A program made the position numbers and the translations under genes. Positions 1 to 10,828 of a stretch of DNA of 64,000 nucleotides are shown piece after piece. This DNA comes from Cudoniella acicularis. Its lineage: Eukaryota > Ascomycota > Leotiomycetes > Helotiales > Helotiaceae. Numbering within the stretch: the first letter of the stretch is position 1; each line of letters begins with the position of its first letter. The notes beneath the pieces are model-generated. The model searched no databases. It worked only from the letters and a program-made list of their open reading frames with translations, and was not told the DNA's origin. The stretch is taken from assembly GCA_013054445.1 (NCBI GenBank), contig JAAMPI010000045.1, forward strand, positions 1 through 64,000, given 5' to 3'.

Positions 1-1459
1 GTAACCACCTCCGCCGTCCACAACGTTTACCGGTAAAATCACCAGATGCGGCACCAAAAAACTCAACTCAAATCCCAACGGGCCCCCCTTACTCAGCGGA
101 AAAGCATTAATCCACCCCGGAATTCCCATCGCATGTTCCTCCCTGCTCCACCCCGTCGCCACATAAAGTCTATCGCCTAACGTCCACAAAATCGTCCATG
201 AACCATATATAGCGCAAATGAAATCCTACCCAAATACTGGCAGAACCTCGTTTCGAAAAAGGATTTTAGAGAGGGGATGCGTGGGATGCTGGAGATGAGG
301 AAGAGGGAGGCGAAGAGGAGGTAAAACCATTTGTAATCGTAGACGGCTTGGGGTTTCAAGAGGGAGAGGTAGTACCAGCCCCATTGGCCGTCGCGCAGAT
401 CGAGGACGTTGTCGGTGTTTGAGGGGATGCCGCCTAGGTAGATGGAGATTGTGAAGAGGAGGTAGAAGGACGTGATTTTTTGAATGGGGAGAGGATGGTG
501 AGGAAGGAGGGGAGGTTGTCGGATTCGGAGAGGAGGTCGAGGTCGCAGAGCAGCATGCCGCCTGTGAATAAAGCACAGAACCACCCGTCTGCGATGTAGA
601 TGAAGTAGTAGATCAATCCAACCTCACATGCTAAGCGTGCGTTTCGGGTACAGCGCGAGAAAGCTAGCACAGAAGTGTAGATGGCGATAGAGCCTCTGAA
701 TTCCACGGGAATAGACCAGAGATGGACGTCGTAGCTGAAAAATGGCTCCCCACCAGTACGGAAAACAAAACTGAAATTCTTAAATTCGACGTAGAATTTC
801 CAGACTTCATCCCAGTACGTTCTTTGGTGCGCATGAGACGCTATCCAGATCCCGAAAACGTGTAGTGTGGTCATGTATATGAACATGGTGACAAAGATGG
901 GGACGTTGAGGCGGATCCAGCGTCGGAATAGTGCTGAGGCAAGATTGTCTCCAAGCTTTGTGTATTCCCCTGCGTGTATGAGGCTTAATGGCTTTGCGGA
1001 AAGCACGTATCCGGATATCACGAAGAAGGTAGTGACAGCGAAGTGACCGCCTGTGAAAAATGTCCGTATTCCAGGCAGACAGACGAAATAATATTGGTCC
1101 TTGTAGCCAAATGAATTTTCTAATATCTTGTCTGCTCGAATTCCATCTCGGGCCCAGAGTTGGTGGTGATGCCAGTATACCAGGAAAGCTGCAAATCCCC
1201 GCAAGCCATCCAGCCATGCTGTTTTTCTAAGAGATTTGTTATTTGAGCCTTTCGATCGAGTTAAGAATGCTGGTCGTGCAAGTCTTGTGCACCAGCTTTT
1301 GACTCGAGAGAGTGTTGAGATTTGGACGTCTGGTTTTATTTCTTCCCATTGTCCGTTTTCTAGTAGTCCGCCGTTGCTTATGGAATTTATGGGAAGCATC
1401 TGAAGCGATCCAGAGAAAGAATTGAACCTGTCTGCAAACTGATGCACGTATTCAATCAT
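1..1459 (-). CDS. Acyltransferase-3 family membrane protein, partial, two apparent frameshifts
   Basis: Integral-membrane acyltransferase family 3 (OafA/NodX-like), which moves acyl groups, often acetyl, onto sugars or other substrates at a membrane. The start at 1459 is followed by the family hallmark LDGLRGFAAFLVYWHHHQLW, then FFTGGHFAVTTFFVISGYVL, and several hydrophobic helices including HLWSIPVEFRGS. The gene runs off the left edge, so the C-terminus is missing. The frame breaks twice. At the T run 476-481 (minus-strand A6) one extra A would join ...SPFKK to ITSFYLLFTIS. Near 197-201 one extra C would turn the end MVHGRFCGR into MVHGPILW, and reading then continues in a third frame to base 1. 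Both breaks are single missing bases in one-letter runs. The family call is firm; substrate unknown; pseudogene versus sequencing error is unresolved. Confidence 0.85.
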
Positions 1460-2367
1460 GAGAGCACACTTGAAATCTCTCGAGTCTCGAAGGCGTGAGT
1501 TCTACAACGAAAAACATATAAAATGAGGGGAAATGCTTCACAAAAAATTAACACGATAACGGGAACGATGAAACTTTAGAATGTGAATACGTCAGGCACC
1601 ATACAGGTCCGTATTCGAACAACGATTGGTGCCAACCCTTGACCACTCGGCCAACTTGCCCCGGGGATCCATTTCCCAGCACGCAAGCCAACATCAAGAG
1701 AACGTGAAAATGCGGGGAAATAATCATCTTACCAGGGATTCAAAATTCGGCTTGCATGAAAGCTTGACTAGCGACAATCACAAGCTCGCAAAACCGCATA
1801 CCTCGGCGTCTTCATTTCCCACCACCCCACCCCGAAAACCAACGCCTCTCTTCCCGGCAGGTACCCGAATCGAGGATTACGGCCGCGATTTTACCGCTGA
1901 TCTCCCGCCGAGTTGCGGGCTCCGTTATACGATCAGCATTTCTGACCATTGAGTGACAGTAGTAGATAAGTGTAAGCGCCTTCCAAGAGGGGAAGTGGGG
2001 CCCCGCTTTTTGCAGGCATGTTGGAAAATGTCAAAGCTTAAACCCGGGGATATGTCATATTTTCTCTTGGTGATGGGCAAGACGAAAAGGGAAGCTCTCC
2101 GAGAGGTGTGCATGATGGACTTCAGCAGCAATTGGAATCGGTAACAACAGGAGGTGAAAAGATTGCGAGTAACCTCGGAGAGCATGTGCTTCGACTTTTT
2201 GACCCCTGAACTCGATGACGAGGGGTGCTGGCTGCATGAGAAACCCCGCGTTCAATTGAACAATGGGAATTCTTGAAACTTTGGACTGAATTCTCATTAT
2301 GATTTTGATTCTTGCTTCTCGCCGCTGAAGTTTCTTTCTTTGATCATCGACAGAGAATTCGAACGAG
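1460..2367. other. Intergenic region between divergent genes
   Basis: Shared upstream region of the acyltransferase (-) and the GT32 gene (+). Short open frames exist on both strands but have unlikely composition and no recognisable motif. No tRNA or repeat seen. Confidence 0.5.
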
Positions 2368-3618
2368 ATGGATACCAAAACAATGACTAGTGGCATGCAA
2401 TTTGGAAACCGAATTCCAAAATTAATCCAGAAGAATCTGCCGTTATATGTCGCGTGCATAATATTCGTCCTATTTTTGTCGAAGACGAACTCTCTGGGAT
2501 CTTCGAAAGTCACCGATGTGCTGAAACGCGAGCTTTACCCTCACTCGTCGTCCATTATAGGCACCCAGTTTCCAAAGAAAATATGGCAGACATGGAAGGT
2601 CGATCCGCTAGAATTCAGCGCCAAAGACTTGACGGTTGCGCGAACGTGGGTGTTGAAGAATCCAGGCCATAGATACGAGGTGTTAACGGACAACAATGAC
2701 CTCTATTATGTCGAGACGCACTTTGGTCCTACTGGGTTCAATCGTCCTGACATAGTATTTATGTACCGATCGCTGACTGCGAAAATCATCAAAGCCGACC
2801 TGCTTCGATATCTCATCATGTATGTGGAAGGTGGTGTTTACGCCGACATAGATGTTGAAGCCTTGAAGCCGATCGACAGGTTCATTCCAGATCGATATCA
2901 GGAGAGAGATGTAGATATGGTTGTTAGTGTCGAGATTGACCAGCCGGATTTCAAGGACCATCCAATTCTGGGCAAAAAGTCGATGTCTTTTTGCCAATGG
3001 ACTTTCATGTGCAAGCCTCGCCTCTCGGTCATGATGAGACTTATCGACAACATCATAATGTGGCTGAACGACGTTGCTAAAAAACAAGGGGTTCCCATTT
3101 CAGAAATTGTGCTTGACTTCGATGAAGTCATCAGTGGCACCGGTCCTTCAGCATTTACTGCAGCAATTCTGGCAGAGATGAGCAAGAAGAACGGCAAGCA
3201 AGTGACTTGGGATACTTTTCACAATTTAAGAGAGTCGAAGCTGGTTGGTGGGATCTTGGTCCTCACCGTGGAAGCCTTTGCTGCAGGTCAAGGGCATTCA
3301 GATTCTGGGAATCACTATTCGAGAGGAGCGTTGGCGAAGCATCACTACCATGCTTCTGGATGGCCATCAGCCCATCCACGATACAGCCATCCCGTGCATG
3401 GAGAGGTGGAGAAGTGCAATTGGGATCCGGAATGTGTGAAGTTGTGGGATTATAGCAAAGCGGTTTTTGAGAACCTCCCGGCGGAAGAACAGCAGAAGCA
3501 GATCGCGGCTGAGGAAGAGAAACAACGTGTTGCGCAGGAAATTGCCAATGCTGAAGCGGCAAAGGCAGCAGCTGCAGATGCTGCGAGTGTGCAGGCTCCG
3601 GCCCTGTTCTCGCCATGA
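2368..3618 (+). CDS. Glycosyltransferase family 32 (OCH1/HOC1-like alpha-mannosyltransferase)
   Basis: Single-exon gene, 416 residues. It has a short cytoplasmic N-terminus, one signal-anchor helix at about residues 24-39 (LPLYVACIIFVLFLS) and a lumenal catalytic domain, the layout of a Golgi type II glycosyltransferase. GT32 marks: FPKKIWQTWK near 68, KADLLRYLIMYVEGGVYADID with the metal-binding DXD at about 160-162, and a late GTGPSAFT segment. Family members add mannose to N-glycan or cell-wall mannan chains using GDP-mannose. The C-terminal 60 residues form an Ala/Glu/Gln-rich, probably coiled tail that is not part of the fold. The frame is clean. Assignment to OCH1 versus other GT32 subgroups cannot be settled here. 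Confidence 0.9.
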   Translation: MDTKTMTSGMQFGNRIPKLIQKNLPLYVACIIFVLFLSKTNSLGSSKVTDVLKRELYPHSSSIIGTQFPKKIWQTWKVDPLEFSAKDLTVARTWVLKNPGHRYEVLTDNNDLYYVETHFGPTGFNRPDIVFMYRSLTAKIIKADLLRYLIMYVEGGVYADIDVEALKPIDRFIPDRYQERDVDMVVSVEIDQPDFKDHPILGKKSMSFCQWTFMCKPRLSVMMRLIDNIIMWLNDVAKKQGVPISEIVLDFDEVISGTGPSAFTAAILAEMSKKNGKQVTWDTFHNLRESKLVGGILVLTVEAFAAGQGHSDSGNHYSRGALAKHHYHASGWPSAHPRYSHPVHGEVEKCNWDPECVKLWDYSKAVFENLPAEEQQKQIAAEEEKQRVAQEIANAEAAKAAAADAASVQAPALFSP

Positions 3619-4002
3619 TGGAGAGAGCGACCTGAATCACACTGACCAGGAGTGTGCACGAAAGCGGATGATCAAAGGGGCTGCTATGTTCGAAAGTAAG
3701 ACCCTCCTCTTGCGATTCAAGCACGGGCTTGAAAGAGTCTGCGGTGTTGGATGATGAGACAAGATTTTGGTTGACAAAGAAACGGATGTTACGATTTCGA
3801 ATTTGGCGTTAAAGAGATGGATGTTTATATAAACATAATTACACGCCCACACGAGCATATACATATATCAATGAAATAGAATTGAACATGTCAGCGGTGC
3901 TGTTGGCATTAAAACCTGGAAGGAGCGACTTCCTATTTCATTGACTGCTGTGGCATGTGGCAAGTGCCAATCCATCTATGCCAAGATAATGCGAAGCTCC
4001 AA
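3619..4002. other. Intergenic, convergent gene ends
   Basis: Lies between the 3' ends of the GT32 and aldo/keto reductase genes and should hold both polyadenylation regions. Nothing else seen. Confidence 0.5.
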
Positions 4003-5113
4003 TTATTGGAATCCAATAACTTTTTTCGGCTCATACAATTCATCAATACGCTTGATCTCCTCTTTACTCAACTCAAATTCAACTGCCTTCACCGCCTCAT
4101 CCACCCTTTCAATTTTGCTCATCCCAATAATCGGGCTCGTCATATACGGCTTGCTCAAACTCCATGCAGTAGCCACAATCGCCATGCTGGTGCCTCTCTT
4201 CTTCGCGATCTCTTCGATCTTCTGGTTGATCTTCTTGTCGGTCTCCGTCCATCCATGTCCCAAGAACTTTCCACCCATCGCGTCGCCTCGTTCGCTTTCC
4301 ATGATCTTGTCATGGGGTCGAGCGAGATATCCCATCGCGAGAGGACTCCACTACAACGAATTAGCATTATAAATTTTCGCAGAGGTGGGGGGCAGTGAGG
4401 AAAAGGTTGGTTACCGGGATCATGCCCATTCCAAATTTTTGCATAGCAGGAATCATCTCGCGCTCTTCCTCCCGGTATGTCGCATTATGCAAGTTCTGCA
4501 TGCTGATAAATTCCGTCCAGCCATGAAGTCGCGCAGTGTACTGCATCTCGAGCAGCTGATGAGCCCACATCGAACTGGCACCAATATACCTCACTTTTCC
4601 ACTTTCCACAATGTCGTGCAGCGCCTTCATCGTTTCCTTGACGGGGGTATTGGGATCAAATCGATGAATCTGCAACAAATCGATATAATCCAACTGCAAC
4701 CTCTTCAAACTCGCATCCACGCTATCGAAAATATGTTTCCTGCTTAATCCATACGCATTCACGTATCCCTTGCTATCTCTCTCCTCGTTCGTCATCGACA
4801 GCGGATCCTCGAAGATCCCTCCATCCCGATGTCCAACTGGCGACCACAGCTTCGTCGCAATGACGATGTTTTCACGGGGGAATTTGTACTTGCGGATCGC
4901 CTTGCCCAGGATTTCTTCGGAGACTCCATTGCTGTATCCGTTTGCAGTGTCGAAGAAATTGATACCGGCTTTGTAGGCAGCTTCGAGGATCGGGAGGGCG
5001 TCGGTTTCTTCGACACACCATTTGTAACGACCCCGACGGTCACCAAAAGACATGCATCCCACGCAAATGCGGGAGACTTTGAGTCCAGAGTTTCCCAAAG
5101 TGGTGTATTTCAT
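4003..5113 (-). CDS. Aldo/keto reductase
   Basis: NADPH-dependent oxidoreductase that reduces aldehydes or ketones. Two exons, 5113-4415 and 4350-4003, around a 64 nt intron (GTAACC...TTGTAG). Splicing joins MIP to WSPLAMGYLARP, the standard AKR loop, which confirms the junction. Product 348 residues. Seen: start MKYTTLGNSGLKVSRICVGC, catalytic-tetrad region INFFDTANGYSNG (Asp55, Tyr60), IATKLWSP (Lys88), LDYIDLLQIHRFD (His), and the cofactor segment SPIIGMSKIERVDEA. It resembles the fungal versiconal-hemiacetal-acetate-reductase-like/YakC branch. No pathway genes are adjacent, so the substrate is unknown. No signal peptide; probably cytosolic. Confidence 0.92.
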
Positions 5114-6469
5114 TTTCGATGAATAAGAGATTTTTCTCGCGGGAGTTGAAAAGCTGGTGAATTTGAATGCGGGTAGAGTTATGAAATAAACAATAATTTT
5201 TGAAGTAGATTTTATATGTGACGTTAATCGGAGTTTAGAGACTTATTTCCATTAACTCATGGATTTTCCCCCATAATCATGCAGTCAAGCTTAAAGCCGA
5301 CGTCCCCGACATGAAAACTTCGAGACCGAAGATAAGTGCCCGATTCCCGAACTTTATCCAAAATTTCTTGTCGTTCCCGCATTGGACTGGCAGTGAAAAG
5401 GTTTTGGCCAACCTAAAAATCCAAGTTCGAGTTTGTGTAACTTGATCGACTCCACTCGAGCACCCTTTTGAGTGAATGACTCAGCTCCTTGGAAGTCCGA
5501 GCTACCGGTAAGTCAACTTTCCTGACTCAACTTAGGCCTCAAAAGTCAAGATTCGGGTTACAAGAACTGTCGCCGAGATTCTTTTTTGATTTAAAGAAAA
5601 GCGAGCGTTTTAAAACAAGTTTCTCAAAATTATTTTTAAAGTATTTCTAAGAAACTTATGAAATCTACGATATTAAAAGCTATAGTATATAGGTATATAG
5701 GACCCAGGAAGAAGCATTCAAAACCAGTTGCACATGTCTTTTCTGCCTAAGATAGAGGTATAATTTCATAGTGCATACATACGGTTTGGTTAGGCTGTAG
5801 GAACTGCCTGTCAGCTGCGTCTCTAGTTTTTGACTAGCCACAGTAGATATTGTTCATATCATCGTCTTTTTCCTATTCTGGATCTTCGGCTACAGTAGCA
5901 ATTAAAGTCCCTGTCATCGTGTTTTTCCTCTTCTAGATATCAATCATGTGACTACATTTCGCCCCCTTTTCTGCTTCTCAAATGGGAACTTGATGGTTTA
6001 CTCGGAAACGAGTCAATTCAACATGTTTTGAATCAGAACAAAGTAGATCTTTTATCGCTTTGTATAATAATTCCTTGCAAATATTTAATTGTTCTGAGTC
6101 GTTCAAGGTTTCTAATTTTGTATCTCTTTGAAGCATTCTGCCCGAGCCAATAGGGCTGAGACATCACTTAATTATTACCGATCATGTGGTGAGATATCAA
6201 TCAAAGGTTCCCACGCCGCTCCGATGTTATCGAAAACGCCAAAATTCGAGGCGGAGTTGAGGGCCTCCAGCTGGCTATGTTTCAATTCAGCCCCTCAAAG
6301 AAGCGAACTTCCTTTTGTTTACAGCCTCATGATTCACAACCTTAGCACTCAATCTCCACTGCTCACTCCCCTCCTTTTAAAAACATAACGGTGACCCCCG
6401 ACTAGTTCAACGATCAAGCTTCTTGGCAAGGAGATAACCTTCAAAGTTTCGGCAGTTGAGGTCTTTGCG
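5114..6469. other. Long intergenic region with a degenerate repeat
   Basis: About 1.35 kb without a supportable gene. The part around 5580-5720 is AT-rich. A degenerate direct repeat of about 50 bp lies at 5838-5884 and 5890-5939, sharing CACAGTAG/TACAGTAG and CATCGTNTTTTTCC. The 3' part is presumably the promoter of the gene at 6470. Confidence 0.45.
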
Positions 6470-7849
6470 ATGCATCTCAGCAAACGGCTCTGGGACAGCC
6501 TTCCGGTTCTACTCGCGTTCGCATTCTTCGTGGATGCACAACTTGAAACCATACATGTCGACACAGATAGTATCATCACAGCAATTTCATCTCCACAAAT
6601 ACTTCCCTTGCCTTCAGGGAGCAAACCAGCGGACGTCACTCAACCAGTCACCAGCAACAATGACGCACAACCATCTCCAACACCGCATGTCAACAATGAA
6701 CTCAGAAAACGAAAAACAACTTCAAGCTCCACGACCTCAGTCGCAACTCGCACATCCTCAGCCACCGCATCTCCAACATCAACTGCGGGTGCAAAGCCAG
6801 CAAAAAAGCACTACTCCATCGGGCAAGTCCTAGGAATAGTTTTCGGCGGACTCGCTGGGGGTGTCCTCAGTATCTTTACAGGCGGCAGTAGCGGTGGCGA
6901 TTGCTCGGCAGGCAGTTTCTGTTGCTGTTGCGACCTCTGCGATTCCAATTCTTGCGATGGCTGTGATTGTTCTCACTGTTGCGACTGCCTCAATGGCGCT
7001 GACTGGAGTAATTGGAACTCTGGCTACGGCAACTCTGGCTGGACAAACCAGTATGGCTATATCTATTGTGGGACCTGCGACGGGGACTGCTGCACTCGTA
7101 GGGACTGTGATGGCTGCTGTCTAGCAATAAGGAATCGATGGAATCGCTTTTGTCAGAGGATCAGATTTTTGTGGCTTGGAATCCTTGCTTGTCTTTGTTG
7201 TCGTGCTTTAACAAGACAAAGGGAGGTGGATGTGGAAGTCGGTTTTGGGGATCCAGTACAGCCAGAGCTGGAAAGAGACACTCGGAGTTTCGAGATTGAT
7301 GAAGGGTATCAGTCGACTCTGCCTCCGGTCTACCATTTGATTTTGACAGCAGCGGGACAACAGGCAGAGGAGATGGACCTGGGGCAATCAAGACTAGGAC
7401 ATCGTGATGAGCCCGCGGATAATGATACATTCTTGCCGCAAAAGGAATTTGAGAAATCAGAAGTGGGTGGGCCTGTGAGCGAGGCCTCAAACGAGCTACC
7501 AAGTGAAGAGGAATTTTCTTTGCTTCATGATTCCAAGAATTCGAAATTCGACTTTAAAGCTAGCTCAGCGACGAATTCAGCTAATCATAGAGATATCGAT
7601 CAGAGCATTAATGAAGAACAAGTCGTTTATGCGCTTGGCTCAGCGGATACAACTACCACCCAGTCACCAAGAACTGAAGTTCCCCAAGACCTGAGAAACA
7701 TTTCCGATAACTCGGACTCGCAATCTGTTTCTTTTCACACAATGGAGGTATATCAACCCACCCCCGTACGGTCCCAGGATATTAGTGATGTCTCCCAAGA
7801 GGAAGCAGGACGAGGCTTCGGGTTCGGATTTCGAGAAGACTGTAGATGA
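6470..7849 (+). CDS. Cys-rich protein with signal peptide and acidic tail, function unknown
   Basis: Open frame of 459 residues. Order: signal peptide of about 24 residues (SLPVLLAFAFFVDA), Ser/Thr-rich stretch (about 80-110), a hydrophobic Gly-rich segment GQVLGIVFGGLAGG (about 118-131), a Cys/Asp/Gly-rich block at about 140-225 with runs such as SFCCCCDLCDSNSCDGCDC, a hydrophobic Cys-containing segment (FLWLGILACLCC), then a long acidic tail. It looks like a surface or membrane protein. Two oddities. The Cys block (6861-7124) also reads, one frame over, as an uninterrupted Ala/Val-rich hydrophobic stretch, so the true frame there is not certain. Near the end another frame gives a more natural ending (DFEKTVDDNFENGKV...KHEE, stop at about 7905), hinting at a frameshift between about 7740 and 7830. 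I do not recognise the family. Confidence 0.55.
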   Translation: MHLSKRLWDSLPVLLAFAFFVDAQLETIHVDTDSIITAISSPQILPLPSGSKPADVTQPVTSNNDAQPSPTPHVNNELRKRKTTSSSTTSVATRTSSATASPTSTAGAKPAKKHYSIGQVLGIVFGGLAGGVLSIFTGGSSGGDCSAGSFCCCCDLCDSNSCDGCDCSHCCDCLNGADWSNWNSGYGNSGWTNQYGYIYCGTCDGDCCTRRDCDGCCLAIRNRWNRFCQRIRFLWLGILACLCCRALTRQREVDVEVGFGDPVQPELERDTRSFEIDEGYQSTLPPVYHLILTAAGQQAEEMDLGQSRLGHRDEPADNDTFLPQKEFEKSEVGGPVSEASNELPSEEEFSLLHDSKNSKFDFKASSATNSANHRDIDQSINEEQVVYALGSADTTTTQSPRTEVPQDLRNISDNSDSQSVSFHTMEVYQPTPVRSQDISDVSQEEAGRGFGFGFREDCR

Positions 7850-7905
7850 CAATTTTGAAAATGGCAAGGTTCTTCCCGGTCCTATAGATATGAAGCACGA
7901 GGAGT

Positions 7906-8813
7906 AAGCTGCTAAATTCTTTGTATTTATCTTTTAGAATAATTTCGAACTCTTAATAGCACTGCCCTTTCCGCGAGATCAAATGGCGCATTAGGCGAAT
8001 TTCAAGAGGTAGTGCACATAACTAGGACATGAGGTTTACCTGTTATGAGAAGGGGTCAAAAAAGCATTGCTTCAAATCTGCTTCAAATAATCTAATACTT
8101 GTAATAGAAAGCGTTCGATCAATGAGTCTAATCCGCACAAGTGCGCATGTCTTGTCAGTCACGTGATCATTAATGGAAATTATCTCCGTCTTCGCCGCAT
8201 TTTTTACAGAACATTTGAGTACGAAAATGTCAGATCGCGCAACGCGCTCTTCTGCCCGGCATCAACAATTTAAAAGGACGTTGGGAAATCAGGGCGGGTT
8301 GTCATCAAGATGACTTGCAGTCAGATTTTCGTCATCTTGGGTGAAATCGGCTTAGCCAATCCGCCTCGCTTAAACTGTCAGACCAACCGCGCCCCCCTTT
8401 TCGGCTTCGCATTTCCTCGAGGCTGTGCGGCAAGTTCTACATTTCCAAGAGCTTGGTACCCTAATTTTGCAATCTCAGTCGCAAATTATCCGAGGGGCTC
8501 ATGCCGCCTTTCTACTTGTTGCAAAAATGTATGGCTTGTAGGATTTCTTGGATGATGACGTCCCAATCTAACAACAAAAAACAATCGTACGAGTCTGTCA
8601 GATCTTGTGTCGTCGGACATACAGTGGATATCGTTGGAGGTAGGTATAATAAACCCGTGCGCTTCCTGTTAATAGTGTGTTTCATCAAGCAACCATTCAT
8701 CAGTCTTTTCTTCTCTGTGTTCTTTGGCTTTTTGAACACTTACTTACTATTTATAACTCATTTCATTTAACACAAGCGCTTGCATTATCTTTCTTATTTT
8801 CCACTCTACCACA
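7906..8813. other. Intergenic region
   Basis: Upstream region of the secreted protein gene at 8814. Frames here have no protein-like composition. Pyrimidine-rich sequence precedes the start codon. No repeat or RNA gene seen. Confidence 0.45.
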
Positions 8814-9838
8814 ATGAAGATATTTTCTGCCTCCGTGGCCATAGCAGCTCTCTTTGGAGCTCTTCCCCTCTTCGCTGCACCATCTGGTTTAACAAGCCGA
8901 TCGGGAGGAAACGCATACCCAGCATCGACAAACACAACAACCACCGAAGTCGACTTCCGAACACGAAACTACAACACCCTCGCAGGAATCTACGAGTTTG
9001 CAAGCTGGCCCAAATCTGCAGTCTTTATTAAAAACGGCGTGAGCGCCATCCCACCAGGATTATTCAACGCGAACGCTTCTGGACGAATTTCTCCAGTAGG
9101 AAACTTCAGCGGCATCGAGCAAACAGCCGAATACTTCTTTGGTCTCTCTCCACAAGCAGAAGCGCCGTTTTATATTGGATGGACGAGCTTTGAAATTCAC
9201 CAATTCTCGAGTGAATGTCCTGAAGTAGCGAGTAGCAAGGTGTGGGGGCGAACTACGATCGTCAATCCTGGAGCTCCTAATGACGGTGAATATCTGTCGA
9301 CATTGATGCAGCAGACATTCTGGCGTTTTGATGATACGGGAGCGGTTATTGCGTATGATGCTACGTTGCCAAATCTGGGCGACTGGTTCGGAAAAGCGTA
9401 CCAGAATGACTTTTCGGATCGCAAGGTGCAGATGGGTGAGATTGAGCTTGTTTGTGGACAAGTGCAACAGAGATGTACGGGCGCGAACCAACAATATAAC
9501 AGGTATGTCCAGCCCTCATTCACTCACGAACCGAGTATCAGTAACTAATTTAATGTAGCACTGCGGATTGCATTGTCGCGTTGGGGCAAAAGAATTTTGG
9601 CGTCTACGATGAAGTTTGGGGCGATAACGTTGTCTGCCGATCTATTCACAGTATCTTGGCTGGACAAGATCCTACATTGCACTGTCCTCACTGTGGCCCA
9701 ACCGGTGGTGGAAAATGCGTAGATGTGGATTATAACGATGTTTATTTTGATGACGAAGCGCTATATGGACGGACAGATGCTTTCAAGTGCCCTGAAATTG
9801 CGAAAATTCCTACGCAGGAGGGAAGTCGCGACGGCTAG
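8814..9838 (+). CDS. Secreted protein of an uncharacterised fungal family
   Basis: Two exons, 8814-9502 and 9559-9838, with a 56 nt intron (GTATGT...ATGTAG, branch-like CTAAT just upstream). Product 322 residues. A clear signal peptide (MKIFSASVAIAALFGALPLFAAP) is followed by a globular, mildly acidic domain with several N-glycosylation sites and paired Cys (ECPEV, LVCGQVQQRC, ADCIVA, VVCRSIHSIL). The signature is HCPHCGPTGGGKCVDVDYND near the C-terminus. I believe similar HCPH-GPTGG-KC motifs occur in other fungal secreted proteins, but I cannot name a Pfam family. No active-site motif of a known enzyme was found. Confidence 0.85.
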
Positions 9839-10828
9839 AAGAAGATGAGAAGAATGATGGGAGAGTGCTGTATGTTATTGTAAAGTAATTGCATTGCGTC
9901 TGGAGTTTTTATGTAAGTATTTAGAGACATAAAATCGAGGATATAATTGATATCGATTTTCTAGTCAATCTTTGTCGTATTTGTGCCGCCGTGAGAAAAG
10001 AGGGCCCCCCCGGTTGCGTGACTCTAGTGATCAATGACCTAAATAGTGAGTGTACTGTGGTTGTTCAGGTAATTCACATACCGCGATAAACGAAGTTATG
10101 CAAAATGGAGTTTTATTAAGCAGACCTAAGCAAGCTATTTACCCTGTGCTTTAACCAGTACCTAAACTCTCCTCCACAGTACTATTATTTCTAGCGTCCC
10201 TCCAGGATTTGAGGCACTGAGCATTATACTCCTTAAAAGCTTTTAAGTCAAGCTCCGATTCCCTTCTCTTAGCGTCTCTTATCGACAAAGGTATGCAGAT
10301 ATGCAGACACTCTGCAGGTTAAGACGCGTGCTCGCTGGTTAGGTATGCTCGTTTGAAGGGTATAAGAGAGGAGGCGAACAAAGCAGAAGAATGATTCTAA
10401 TAAGGGGGCTGAGGGAGCATAAAGTAGATGTTATGCCGTCGAAGAATCCCAGATGACAAACTTGTGGCTTTTCCGAGTTGGAGTTGGATATGGGGGTAGG
10501 AGCGGGACCACGAGTAGGTTCTCTCGGGAGATACTCGGCAATTTACGCCTATCCTTAACCTTCCACCCTCTTCTAAGTATAAATGGGAACTTTCCATCAC
10601 TTGCACGCCCAGTCTCCAAAGCCGGGCTTCCTTGTCCTTCCCAGCCGCCAACAACTACTATCGCGGAAAAGCTTCGAACTTCTCGCAGATCTGGGCTGAC
10701 AAACTGCGAGCTGATGTTCCAAGTCAGGAGTTTTTTGATCTCAAGTCGATAATTCCTGGCCTTGTCAAAAGAATTAACTAGCAGGCGGAGCAGGAGAGGG
10801 AAAGGAAAAAACTGGTTAATATAAAGAT
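9839..10828. other. Intergenic region
   Basis: About 1 kb between two same-strand genes. Overlapping minus-strand frames at 10397-10862 look like chance. No repeat or RNA gene recognised. Confidence 0.45.

Noticed and set aside
1626..1952. 108-codon plus-strand frame in the acyltransferase/GT32 intergenic region
   Set aside because: No motif and low-complexity composition; more likely leader sequence.
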